Shown: positions 44,560 through 56,639, counted from the first letter of the stretch. The stretch is DNA of 64,000 nt from Mytilus edulis (GCF_963676685.1 NC_092352.1:21843117-21907116); one strand, 5' to 3'. The notes: generated by a model not told the origin, from the sequence alone. Program-made: numbers and translations.

Positions 44560-47500
44560 GATCTTAATATAATTTGGTATTCGTTTTAGTATATCATAAC
44601 TACAATTTGGGAATTTGTGTTAAATCGGTAAACATGAGTTTGACAGCTAATGCTCCCTTAATAAAACGTGAACAAATCATATTGTGAATATTGATTGATA
44701 CCTCACAGGAATTGATTTCAAGACTAATAATATAAACAAGTTTCCTTTAAGAATCAAGGTCCAACAACCACGAGACATTTAATGAGTGTTTACAAAGAAA
44801 GTTTTGTGATGATAATGTTAAATCAATTATTTGGAAGACATTTAGAGAATTTCAATCGAGTTCTGTCTCCTCCTACATCAGACATCTTGACATTTATATC
44901 CTAAATAAGCAATTTGTTATTCAAGAAGTATTTAGTTCATGTAATACATTCACCTCTTTTGAGAGATCCGTGAAACAGCATTTCAGCAAATGGCATCAGA
45001 AAACATGAGATTGGTTACCTTGCCAGTATAAACGTTTACACATATGGGTCATTATAAAAAAAAACCATGCAAAACTATGTTATTCGGTCTTTTTAAGTCA
45101 CAGACATGAAAATATATCAAAATAACACTTGCATATGTTTGATATAAATGTTTTGTGATACACAATATACTGTTAACAGTATGAAATGTTATAAAAACAT
45201 CCTTAATGTTTTCTTAAACCCTTGAAGATAGCCAGAATTACTGTTATTTTTTACTATAAATCCTTTCAGACTTGAAATAGGACTATTATTCATATCATTT
45301 GTTATTATGATCTATCCCTTTTTATTGCATTTTGATACATACAAACATTTTTAAATGATTTTGGGAGGTGTATGCTGGTTTTATAATAAAAATTTTCACC
45401 AAAAGGAAATGTAACATTTTTTCAAGTCAATGGTGTTACCAAAGGACAAATTAGTAGGATAAGAGTTATCTTTCGCAAGATTTGGGCATTTACAACAGTT
45501 TCTCCCTTAGCAATGTTACCTGTAAGCATGTTATGCAAAAGAAAACAAACAATTATGTTGAAGATTTAGTGAAAAAATCGTAAAAGTAAGTAAAATATAT
45601 ATATCGTAATTGGAAATAGTGTCCATGGTGTACCCTTTATAAAAATCATTTTTTGAAAACATTTCCTTAACTTTGAATAATGAAACATATTGATTATAGA
45701 AACATGCACCAGTAAAACATATAGAATAGGGGAATCGAGCACTTATTTCTTAACTGAATCTTAAAATACACCTTAAATCATTGGGGTTACTGTCAATGGT
45801 GAGACCATTTTGATAAAATAACACCATTGACCAGTTTAGTAACACCACTGAATATATCAGCATTGTTTTGTGTTTCTTTCATGTTTAACAAGCTAAACAT
45901 CATGTTATTTATGAAAAACAATACTTATTTAATAATGTTTTAGCAATATCATGTATTACATATGCACAGTTTTCACAAAGTGATGTATGCTGGTAACACC
46001 AATGACACTATTTAGTAACACTATTGACATATTTAGTAATGGATGTTATGTTATATAATTTGAGATTTTTTAGCCTAAGAATTATTTTTTTCATCTTTTT
46101 CTTTTGCTCGGTGATCTTGGCTTTGTATTCAGTACTTGATAAAGGTAAAATTTGAAATGTGATGTCATTGGTGATACTTTTGTGTCATTGGAGTTACTGA
46201 AGGGTCAGTGGTGTTACTATGCGACATTTTTAAAAACTTTATTCATAAATGAAAGTGTTTTTAGGTCGTGTACGAAGGATTAGGTATATTATTATCATTT
46301 AATCTTATACAATTCACATATATTCAGTTTAAGTGTATTTTTTAGTATTTACAACGACCATAATTAGGACAGCCAACTTTTTTACGACAATGTATTCTGA
46401 AATGTATGTTTAAATAGAATGCACAGCTATATGAATAATGTCAATAAGTCGTAATTTAAACCTAAACAACAAATTGGAACAGTTGTTTGATGTTTAACAA
46501 TAATATTTAGTACCTAAATGTATGCTTTAAATTGGTAACACCATTGACACGATTCTACCAAAGGATGACCTTAAATTGTTAAAATTGAAGAAACTTTTCA
46601 TTTTTCTCATTGCATATTTCTGAATGTCGTTGCTACCATACTATAGAATAGCGGGACACATTTAAAAGTTTTAAACAATGACATCATTTTTCAAAATATT
46701 ACCTCGTCGAAATTTGCACTTTTTTTTTTAATTGACCCGTCTATGAATATGACTTAACAAATACGGAAACACCTTGATAAATATGATCACTGTAAAGCAA
46801 AGTTTTGGTAACTAAAAATATAGTTTTGATATCGCGGATTTAGTTTCAGGGCTCAAATTATATTTTCTGTACACACAATTGACTTTATATATATTTTACA
46901 TATATTTCAAACGTACTTTTCGCCTCGTTTTGCCAAAAATTATATATACTACTTCTATAACAGTGAATTTCGTCTAGTTATTTTTTTGTTATGATGCTGT
47001 ATACAGTCAATCTAGCTTCCTGTTTGGCTCTTTAAGCTATAATCAGTTATTTATGTAAATCGTATACATCGTGGAAACTTTATTACTCCTTTTTGTATTT
47101 TTTTTCTTTTATACTTTTCATCAAAAGAACACCTAAATATACAACTAGATTTAGTGTGTATATGCCATGACAAATATATACAATATTTTATGTATATTAA
47201 AAGTGCATCCAATTAACGTAAAGTAAACTTGCGAGCGAATTTCTGTGTAAAATATATTATTCAAAATACCATTTCACAACCTCTTTTAAGGCTAGCTGGG
47301 CCTCTTTATCTGGAACGAATCAACTTTTGACATTCCTTATGGTCCCAGGTTGGAATGCCTCAATTGGGAGCACTTCTTAAACATCTTTTTCTGTCCATGA
47401 AAGCTTGTTTTGATAACTGTCGTTTTTGTTAGTGTTTGTTTTTATCTGAATTTTGAATTCCCTTGTTTTTAATTGTTTCTTCTGGGGTTTTTTTTAAAAA

Positions 47501-47640
47501 CATTTCATACTGCCTGAACAATATTGACTTCATGAATAAAGTTGAGGGCCTTTGTTGTTACTATTAGAGAAAGACAGGTTTGATAGTATGAGTCAATAAA
47601 AAAGGGTTCTTTATTTTAGAAAAAAGTGACATTTTTATAT
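44560..47640 (+). repeat. low-copy repeat R, later part, split by an insertion
   Basis: 44560-45043 matches 10780-11260, and 46745-47640 matches 11265-12120 (AATACGGAAACACCTTGATA, CAGGGCTCAAATTATATTTT, TTGAATTCCCTTGTTTTTAA). Between them is the 1.7-kb insertion. Confidence 0.8.
45044..46742. mobile_element. 1.7-kb insertion with GGGTCA ends and repeated AACACCATTGAC motif
   Basis: Absent from R1, where ACACATCTAAGAATATGAC runs straight through. The left end is TGGGTCATTATAAAAAAAAA and the right end TTTTTTTTTAATTGACCCG, an imperfect inverted repeat of about 17 bp. TA is the likely duplicated target. The interior has no long frame but carries at least nine copies of an AACACCATTGAC / GTCAATGGTGTT motif in both directions. 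Confidence 0.7.
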
Positions 47641-47840
47641 CGACAAAAAGTAGAATAACAGTCATACCGAACTCCGAAGAAAATTCAAAACGGAAAGACC
47701 CTCAGCAAATGGAAAAATCAAAATCTGAAACACATAAAAAGAATGCATAACACCTTACATATAACATAATATGTACTTGGTACAGTCATTTTCTTATGTA
47801 GAAAATGGTGAATTAAACCTGGTTTTACTCAACGCAATAT
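47641..47840 (-). repeat. dispersed-repeat fragment (minus)
   Basis: CATACCGAACTCCGAAGAAA, TCAAAACGGAAAGACCC and GAATTAAACCTGGTTTTAC; similar wording at 58465-58510 and 15305-15390. Confidence 0.5.
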
Positions 47841-48014
47841 AAATATATTCATATCAATTATTTAAACAAATATATCTATGGATTTATCATTTATTCCTTT
47901 ATCATAAAGGGCCAGTAAGTCCCCTCTTGATCAATCACTCCGTTTCCATTATGGGTTATTATTGTATCTTAGAAAATCTCAGTTCTTGATCTGGTTGCTT
48001 TAGTTAGAAAATCG

Positions 48015-48032
48015 TTATATATATATATATAA

Positions 48033-48070
<38 letters not shown>
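48015..48070. repeat. (TA)n microsatellite
   Basis: Almost uninterrupted TA dinucleotides with a short AATTATT interruption. Confidence 0.95.
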
Positions 48071-48072
<2 letters not shown>

Positions 48073-48949
48073 CTCGTCTAAACATCAACCCAACAATGTG
48101 AGATCTGTAAATTTGCTTTCGCAAATTTTTGGTTTTTCCCTCGCCGGGATTCGAACCCATGCTACTGTGATATCGTGACACCAAATCGCCTGCACTGCAG
48201 CCGTCCCGCTAGACCACACGACCACCTGGGCTCTTTTGAGAGCTTTCGCTGGCCGTGTGTTACCTTTCCTCGTCAGTTTTAATCTAACGGCGTACTACAG
48301 TACATGATATATAAGGCATGCAGATATTATTGTTACAGATCAGCTAAATCATCTATAGTAAAGGATCCTACAAATTAATGTAATATGCAGTCACAGAAAA
48401 TAATTATATTTATAAGTACGTCTGAGTCAGTGACAACTCTACAACAGATGTATCCATCGGATTGCCATCAATGATGGTGATACATGGCTGTGTACATAAT
48501 ATATATACAACTCGTCTAAACATCAACCAAACAATGTTAGATCTGTAAATTTGCTTTCGCAAATTTTTGGTTCTTCCCTCGCCGGGATTCAAACCCATGC
48601 TACTGTGATATCGTGACACCAAATCGCCTGCACTGCAGCCGTCCCGCTAGACCACACGACCACATGGGCTCTCAAAAAAAGAGCTTTCGCTGGCCGTGTG
48701 TTACCTTTCTTCGTCAGTTTTAATCTAGCGGCGTACTACAGTACATGATATATAAGGCATGAAGATGTTATTGTTACAGATCAGCTAAATTATCTATAGT
48801 AAAGGATCCTACAAATTAATGTAATATACAGTCACAGAAAATAATTATATTTATAAGTACGTCTGAGTCAGTGACAACTCTACAACAGATGTATCCATCG
48901 GATCACCATCAATGATGGTGATACATGGCTGTGTACATAATGTATATAC
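48071..48949 (-). repeat. two tandem 438/441-bp units, each with a tRNA-derived SINE head
   Basis: Unit starts AACTCGTCTAAACATCAACC at 48071 and 48509; a third, truncated start is at 48950. On minus each unit holds box A TGGTCTAGCGGG and box B GGGTTCGAATCCC (GGGTTTGAATCCC in the second), then the GCAAATTTACAGATCT body. The units differ at a handful of positions, so the doubling is recent. The two 70-codon minus frames in the units are SINE sequence, not genes. Confidence 0.88.
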
Positions 48950-49164
48950 AACTCGTCTAATATATATATATTCGACCCGTCACTATAACCGTCCGTGTCC
49001 GTAGTGATATTTAAGATTTAAATGAACGTTATGAATGTTTTATTGGTAAATTATTAGTCAAAAAGAAGAGAGGCGAAAGATACCAGAGGTCATTCAAACT
49101 CATAAGTCGAAAAGAAACTGACAATATCAAGGCTAAAATCGAAAAAGACGAAAAGACTAACAAT

Positions 49165-49345
49165 ATTCGTATCAATTGGAAGACATATACTCCTTATACA
49201 GGTGCTCCTTGAATGTTGATATATAGAAATGGTAGTTCACAATTGGGATGCTGAAATCACCTATTTGGTTGTGAAGTTTTGTTGATCAATGATTTCGAAG
49301 GCACAACTTCTCAAAATAAATGGGAAACCCCTTAAATGATTCGAG
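49165..49345 (+). repeat. dispersed repeat at the left edge of the gene 2 duplication
   Basis: GGTGCTCCTTGAATGTTGAT, ACAATTGGGATGCTGAAATC, GTTTTGTTGATCAATGATTT; the counterpart of 20770-20920. To its left, similarity to gene 1 is lost, and no exon 1 is seen. Confidence 0.7.
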
Positions 49346-50245
49346 TTGCTTGAATAAAATGATTCATAAATAAAGTTTTCCAATATTTGATATACAAATT
49401 ACTTTTGAAAGAAAAAAAAAAGATTACATTTTAGTTTCTTTTTTAGAATGATATATGTATTACGCTGCAATTTATGCATTCGTTAAACCAACGATAAGTA
49501 GATTTTAATTTTGTTTATTATTTACTATTATAAAAAATGATTCAAATGTGCATTTAGAAAAATACATTAAACGGCTGTTGGGAGAATCATCTTTTAAATA
49601 CACATACAAAATAATTTTTGATTATAATGTCTTTCTATGCAAACTATCAACAACATGTTCAATTTTCAATATCATTTCATATACCTGATTAGCAATACAA
49701 AGCCATGAATAACTATGTAATGTCATAGATATTAAAAAAATTGTGAAAAATTGTTTAGTGCATCTTTTTTTAACAACCTAAAAGGTCTAAACATTTTTAA
49801 TCCTGTGAATGGAAGCAATTACCGGTAAAAATGTCTTGTTTGTTCAAATTTGTACTTTGTCAGATCGTATGCGTACCTTTCTGGAGCATTTAGATATACT
49901 CGTAAAATTGATGTTCTCAATCTATAGGCTTTATTGTGTAGACATAAGGCAACTATAACAGTTGATTGTCCTTTTGTTTTTTACTTCTTTTAGTCATTGT
50001 TGTTTCAATCAACCTTTTTTCCTATGATTTTCGCTCCTTCAAGCATCAAGGCATTTCCTTGTGTAAAAATATATACCTTTACACCTTCAGTTAGCAAAGG
50101 TATATATAGACATATTTTTTTCAGAGAAAAATGACTGTGCAAAATTCATTTTATTGTTTTTTGCTATAAATGTAGTTTAACAAGAGTTTAAGTGTAAACT
50201 TCGACTTCTCAAACAGCATAGTATTAATTTGAAATCTGTTGACAG

Positions 50246-50464
50246 GATATCAGAGTAGATTTTGAGTTAATGGATGTTGGAGGAAAAAATATATCTGCAA
50301 AAGCTGTTTTTTCTGCTGCTATCGGCTTTTTGAAAGATCATTTCATTCAACAGATGCATTGGAGAAAGCTGGGAACGGTCGAAAACGACATATTTTGGGT
50401 TCTGTCGGTACCAGCAATCTGGAATGATTCTGCAAAACAGTTTATGAGAGAATCAGCTGAAAAG
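50246..50464 (+). CDS. HSPA12 gene 2, exon 2-equivalent
   Basis: The acceptor TTGACAG precedes GATATCAGAG; the donor is AAAAG|GTATAT. Begins in phase 0 with no upstream exon seen. Confidence 0.92.
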
Positions 50465-53400
50465 GTATATTGCATTTAAATAACCCCCGAAATCGTATGA
50501 AACGGTACAGGTGGCTTTGATGTCATGTTAATAAAAACTTCAAATATATTTGTATATTTTTTTTATCTGTCGGAAAAATGACTGAATGATGAACGTAAAA
50601 TTTTTTAGATACTATGAATCAAAGAGTCCTAGAAGACCATTTAAACTTAGATTGATACAGAAATCCCTTAGTTTTGGGCCAACATTTTAGAATTGTTAAG
50701 AACTTTGAAAGGTTAATGTTAAGTGCGTCATAAGATTAAAATGCTTACAAGTTCTTAATAGTTATCAAAGGTACCAAAGGATTATAATTTAGTACGCCAG
50801 ACGCGCGTTTCGTCTACATAAGACTCATCAGTGACGCTCATATCAAAATATTTATAAAGCCAAACATGTTAAGTGTGATCAAGTGAGAATCTAAATTGCA
50901 TATTGTAGAGAATGAAAACTTTTTTGGATATCCCTGGGTCATTTTGGTAAAATGGTAAAAAAGTTGATCTACGTTTTGAATATTTTTCTCATAAATTCGT
51001 TGTAACTCACAATTATATTTTTTAAGTTAACACTTGTACCTTTTTTTCACCAATAATCCCCAAATGTAGTTTTTCGTTAGGAAGTTCAGTTTTTATTTGG
51101 TATAGTAATTTTTTTAAGGCGTAGTAGAATGAGATACTGAGAATAATATGTAAAAAAAATCATTCGGACTGTTTCTGGCATCCCTAGTAGTTTTGAAAAT
51201 AAAGTTAAATATAGCTTCCCATTAACAAACAAAAAATGAAGTATGATTATACAACTACGATTACAAAGACATATTAGCGAACTGCGCTTATGTACAATCG
51301 ACCAAAGAAAACCGCCAGAATCTCATGTTTAACCCCGAATATCTTCGGACAGCTTTCCAGTCAAAGTAAACACTTAGTAGATTATTTTAAACTATGATAT
51401 TAACACATGTTTAACCTCTTTAAAATAGTTAAACTTCTTTTTGGCTCCCATTCGTAGATTTATTGGATATGGGATTATTTGACATAGCTTACACGGCTAA
51501 TCTGATCATTACGCTGGAAAATAAACATGTATTTTCTTGTTCGCACCTCTCTTGAAACCTTCAACGGACATATCAAACCAATTGATACGATATTCCCTGG
51601 TATTTTCTATCACGATTTCCTTGATAGACGATTGCTGCTCACAAGGCAGCTATTAAACAAAGAATTCCAAATGGTGAAGTTGAAATCATCTCTTCGTTAA
51701 TTTTACGGACGCAATCACGAGATGGCTAACCGTTATGGAATATCCGTTTCCCAGATGCTAGCGGATATGTTCCTCATGTTGTAACTATAAAATCTCTTTC
51801 CTTTTTCATGAATGTGACTTGTTGAATTAGAAGTATAACCGGGTTTGTACTAACTTGAGCAACACGACGGGTGCCACATGTGGATCAGGATAAGCTTATC
51901 CTTCCGGAGCACCTGATATCATTTCTAGTGTTTCGGTGTGTTCGTGTTGCTCAGTCTTTAATTTTCTATGTTGTGTTTTGTGTACTATGGTTATTCTGTT
52001 TTCTGTTCCTCTGTTTCTTTTTTAGCCGTAGCGTTTTCAGTTTACTTTCGATTTATGAGTTCTTCTGGTATCTTTTGCCCCTCTTTTATGGAAATGCTTT
52101 TACTTACCAAGCTTTACCTGAACTGTCTGAGAGATATGTCTAGATACAAATGAATTTCTTTGTTCGTTAAATTTTCACAAAAATGTGAAAGAAATGCACA
52201 TACCACGATAATACTGAAAAATATTCATCTGACAAACTTACCCTTGTGGGGAGTCAAAAAATTAAGCTCGCTTGATTAGCAGTAGTATAGTTTTCGATAA
52301 AAATTTGCTGCCTTATAAGTGTAAGTTTCACCTTTATAATTATCCGGAATTATATATAAAAAACAACAACAGATTGAAATGTATTTCATATGGATTTGTT
52401 TTATCAGGTTGGTATACAAAGTGAAAAGTTCATTATGGTATATGAGCCTGAAGCTGCATCTATTTACGCAAGACTTCTTCCTGTAGATAAACTAGTTGGA
52501 AACAATGGTGCTGTAATACTGAAAGCTTTTGATCCGGGTCGAAAATTTATTGTTGTGGATGCTGGAGGTACTATTATAAAAGTTTAACTATTCTTTTTTT
52601 TTTTTTTTAATTTTCCTATAACGGTCGCGCCGCAAGGGTAATAGTAACTGTTCTGATGCTTTTGATTTAAATTAGTCGAGGTTAAGGTCACAACAGATTT
52701 TGATTAACCCAAATTTGAACAAAGTTTTAATTTTCGACATTTAATTTGTTAACTCTTAACAAATTCGGTATAATTTTGGATATATAAAACAGGAATTGAT
52801 TTTGATGTCCCCATATCAAATGTCAAGATAAAAGCTTTAATCACACCATATGCTGGTTTAACGTGGTATAACTTTTTAGTCAGTATTTCAAGGTGAAGGT
52901 CTAAGGTTATACTAAGATTCTGAGAAATAAAATTGAGAACAGTAAAAACGAATGTGTCAAAAAGATAACATACCAATCAGAGAGCCGAATAAAGCCGAAG
53001 GCCACCAATGGGTCCCCAACAAAGCTAGAAAATCCCAGATTCGGAGGCGGGCTCCAGCAAGACCCTGAACAAAAATGTGTAATAGTTCAGTCAAAATGAA
53101 CGTCATACTAAACTCCAAAACATTTAATTGAACTAAAATTAATAATCACACAGTCTTAATAAGACCAGAGGCTCCTTACTTGGGACAGGGGCTAAAAGTG
53201 GTGGGGTTAAACAAGTTTTATGGGCTTAAAAGGGTTGGATAAAACAAAGTTTTGTATGATTTTTTTTTATTTTAGTATCCTTTATATATGTTGGAGTTTA
53301 GAATGACGTCAATTATCGCTGAATTAGTATATACTTTTGTTTAGAGGCCAGCTGAAGCACGCTTACGTGTGCGAAATTTTCTCGCTGTATTGACACCTAT

Positions 53401-54843
53401 TAGTTTCCTTCTGCTGTTTTCTGCTCTAAGATCGGGTTGTTGTCTTTTTGACACATTCCCTGTTTCCAGTCTCAATTCTATTTGTGAGATCTCAACCCTT
53501 TTAAAAAAAAGTTTATTCCAGACACTGTCTTTAGATTATCATCAATCTTTTGGGGACAACGTAAAACGGGGTGAAAACAACTTTTTGATTTTGAAACCAT
53601 TAGAACAAGGGTTCAGATCAAAGCAGTAACAGATATTTTTTTCCAGTCGTTTATTAACCTATTATTTACTATAATCTGTCTTGTATTATGAGTACAATTT
53701 TCTAACTTTTTTTTTGATACTATAGGTGGTACCGTTGATATTTCTACTCAACAAGTTTTAGAAAACGGCGAGCTAAAAATAATTCACAGAGTATGCGGCG
53801 GTCCATGGGGCGGCGAATGCATAAACAAGCATTTTGTAAATATGTTGAAAGAACTCTTCGGACAGGAAGTTATGAAACAGTTTAAAAGGAACAACGGAGA
53901 CGACTTTTTACAACTACTTAGGGATTTTGAAGTAAAGAAAACCAATCTTACAGTAGAAAGCAATGAGCCTGTTACCATTCGCATGCCTTTGAGTCTGATA
54001 GAAGAATCAGATATTTCAACAGCAATTGGAAGTTCGAGATTTTGTGAAACAGTACGACTCAAAAGAGACAAACTCTTAATTGCAGGATCTTTAGTTGAAA
54101 CTTTCTTCTCCGAAACCATAAAAATGATTATTGATGAAATATTATCCATATTAAAAAACGAAAGATGCGCTGACGTTAGTGCAATAATAATGGCAGGTGG
54201 TTTCTCAGATGCTGATATATTACAACATGGCATTAAAAAGCAATTCCAATCTTTGGAAGTTTTTATTCCAATTGATGGGTCACTTTCAGTGTTGAAAGGA
54301 GCTGTTATTTATGGCCACAATCCCAATGTCGTCACATCAAGAGTCTGTCATTATACGTATGGTATTGCTCTTTCAAAACCATTCGAGTCAAATATACACG
54401 ATCCGATAAAGAAGTATTTCTGGGACGCAGAAGAATGGTGCTCTAATCTCTTTTATATCCTTTTTAAAATTGATGAAGAAGTAAATATTGGACAAACCAG
54501 AACTATTGATATCCGTGACACATTTCTTTCGTGGAACACAGATAAATTTAGACATGATTCTGTACAATACAAATTTATGGTCAGTACTCAAAAGAATCCC
54601 TTCTATACTACAGATGAAGGTTGCATGGAACATGGATCTCTAATTGTTCTTCCTCCAAATGGAAAATGGCCGCGTATAGTCAATGGCCAAATCTTTCTCA
54701 AAATGGCTGGAACAGAGCTGATCGGATCTTATGTAGATAAAGAAACTGTGACAGAAACGTCCGTTAGATTTGAATTTTTACCGTCAATCAATAAAAATCC
54801 AGAAAGAAAAAGGTTGTTTGATCCGTTCTATTTAGACATTTAA
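50246..54843 (+). CDS. HSPA12-type atypical HSP70 ATPase, gene 2, exons 2-4 only (5' partial)
   Basis: Exons 50246-50464, 52408-52567 and 53726-54843 keep exactly the lengths (219 and 160) and phases (0, 0, 1) of gene 1 exons 2 and 3; the last exon is six bases shorter. All splice sites are canonical and no stop interrupts the frame. It has VPAIWNDSAKQFMRESAEK, EPEAASIYAR, VVDAGGGTVD across the same junction, AGGFSDAD and a C-terminus NPERKRLFDPFYLDI. Exon 1, with the phosphate-1 loop, is not found between 32520 and 50245. Without it the product could not bind ATP normally. Options are a recently orphaned duplicate, use of the gene 1 first exon by long-range splicing, or a diverged unrecognised first exon. 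The clean frame favours recent function. An HSPA12 ATPase role holds only if an N-terminus is supplied. Confidence 0.88.
50755..50870 (-). repeat. dispersed repeat (minus), GCGTCTGGCG type
   Basis: ACGCCAGACGCGCGTTTCGTC with ATCAGTGACGCTCATATCAA; the inverse of 5205-5305. In intron 2 of gene 2 only. Confidence 0.75.
51596..52170 (+). mobile_element. Penelope-like element C-terminal fragment and tail in intron 2 of gene 2
   Basis: Encodes with lesions the RT C-terminus (KLKSSL-like, then GNPLWNIRFPDAS-type frames), followed by GAGCAACACGACGGGTGCCA, TATCCTTCCGGAGCACCTGA and TTCGTGTTGCTC. Longer than the counterpart at 29920-30205. The 90-codon frame at 51871 is tail sequence and not a gene. 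Confidence 0.75.
52408..52567 (+). CDS. HSPA12 gene 2, exon 3-equivalent
   Basis: The acceptor TTTTATCAG precedes GTTGGTATA; the donor GGAG|GTACTA splits the phosphate-2 glycine codon, as in gene 1. Confidence 0.93.
52925..53490. repeat. head-to-head inverted pair of the GACTTGGGACAGG dispersed repeat
   Basis: 52925-53225 is in the minus orientation (CAGAGGCTCCTTACTTGGGA); 53240-53490 reads as plus (TTTAGAGGCCAGCTGAAGCA, CTGCTGTTTTCTGCTCTAAG, TTGTCTTTTTGACACATTCC). Both are in intron 3 of gene 2. The frame 53369-53629 is repeat-derived. Confidence 0.7.
53726..54843 (+). CDS. HSPA12 gene 2, exon 4-equivalent
   Basis: The acceptor ACTATAG precedes GTGGTACCGTTGAT. Compared with gene 1 it lacks about five residues (IEESDI instead of IELFLDIKQSDV) and has a longer, rewritten patch TFLSWNTDKFRHDSVQYKF. 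The rest is closely similar. Stop TAA. Confidence 0.93.
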
Positions 54844-55124
54844 CATTGCATTAACATTGATTTAAACTTGTCAGTTATTCTAATACAAAACTGGTATTCT
54901 ATACTTTTTTCTTGCAACTCATTCTTAGCCAATATTTTAAATTTTCAGCCAAAACGAAAAAGCTCGGGAATAAATATGACGCAAAGTAATTTAGTAACAT
55001 GATACAGTTATAACTTTTTTGTCTATTGAGCATTTCTGTTATTAGTACACATGTGTACATACTTAAATACTCATAACATATAGTTCATTAGTTATATACT
55101 AGATAATAAGCACTTATTGAATTG

Positions 55125-55134
55125 AATAAATAAA
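55125..55134 (+). promoter_or_regulatory. polyadenylation signal, gene 2
   Basis: Overlapping AATAAA hexamers, 281 bases after the stop, conserved with gene 1. Confidence 0.65.
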
Positions 55135-55854
55135 GTTAAACTATGACACTTGTTCCAAAAGATCAAAACAGCAAAATTATGTAATTAAAGCACAAAAGTT
55201 TCAGATAGCTAAGACTTAGTTCTTTCATGCACTCAGTATTCTTGTGTACAAATATCAGGTATACAAACGAATTATTCTATGTGTTAGTGTTGTAGTATAC
55301 AAATAAAGTCTTCTGGTATCTTTTCTCAATTTTAAAGGTAAATTTGATAAATAATGTCACCTCGCGTTCTTCGTGTAAGTATCGTCTATTTCATATGCTT
55401 TTGGGGCATACATCCTCCTTTGTTTCATTTCATTTTTGTTGTTAATTTGTGTTTAGTTATTTTGTTTAAGTAAACAGTACTTAACTTCATTCAATTCATG
55501 TGATTTATTGTAAGGAAAAGTTTACTTTGAGACACGACGATAAAATAAATTGGGTTGAGTGTCTTGTGCATGTCCGGTCGTCAATATATACGGTATATGC
55601 TTTGTCCTACTTATACTTACAGTTTATAATCGTTTTGTTAGATGAGGATGATATTTTAGTGACAAAGAATTACTAAATTTCTCTTTTATTTTAGGTAAAA
55701 CAAATGGTGTTTTGTTCACAAATAGCATCAAATTTCGTCCCATTATTTTGATTTGAACGTATTTTAAGTGATATCCGTTTCAAAACAAATCACTGCATTG
55801 TCGGTTTAATTATTTAGTAAATACTGATAACATTATCTTTGTTCCTATGGAAAA

Positions 55855-56200
55855 CGATATTAAATAGGGCAAATAAAGGAAACAGTAGTATACCGCTGTT
55901 TGAAATTCATCAATCGATTTAGAAAAAACAAATCCGGGTTACAAACTAAAACTGAGGGAAACACATCAAATATACGTGGAGAACAACGACACAACAGAAA
56001 CACTAAAATGCAACACACACAGAAACGAACTATAAGATAACAATAGCAAGTTTCCTGACTTGGTACAGGACATATTAAGACAAAATGGTGGGTTGAACCT
56101 AGTTTTGTAGCTAGCCAAACCTCCCGCTAAAATCGCAATGTTAAATATTACACTAAAATGACAGCATTACATGACAGGACTACAATACAATACACATGCT
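55855..56200 (-). repeat. dispersed repeat (minus) downstream of gene 2
   Basis: AACAGTAGTATACCGCTGTT, CTGAGGGAAACACATCA, GTTTCCTGACTTGGTACAGG. Absent from the gene 1 downstream region, so inserted after duplication. Confidence 0.7.
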
Positions 56201-56639
56201 GTGGAAGACTTACATTGTCATAAATGATACGAATGAATACTGTTGCCTTTATTTATACGAACCAAAGTTTACAAAACAGTGCCGTATACTACGTCCTTTT
56301 ATTAGAGTACTTTTCATTCCACAGTAAAATTTGTCAACTTTCATCAATGCTTAAGAAAATTAATACACTGCATCATAATTTTTATTTCTATATAGTTTAT
56401 TTGGTTCATAAAGAAAAGAAATATCTGATCTTGTTATTTGCAATTCCACCACATCTTCGTTTTTGTATTGAAAAAAAAAAAAAATCCCTGAAATATAAGT
56501 ATTTTAACTTAATACCTTAACATTATCAAGTTTTATATTTTTACAGTTTATAGTGACATTATCAATGTCTTTCAATGGTTTATTTTATGGTTATGTCCAT
56601 TATATACCAATTTATCATAATACTAAAACAGTGAATATA

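Noticed and set aside
47969..48622. Two similar 70-codon minus frames starting MVSRYHSSMG as a small duplicated gene
   Set aside because: They translate the tRNA-like SINE head and TA repeats, and the resemblance comes from the tandem SINE unit.
51871..52143. 90-codon frame with hydrophobic stretches as a membrane protein
   Set aside because: It coincides with the Penelope-like 3' tail and has T-rich low-complexity composition.
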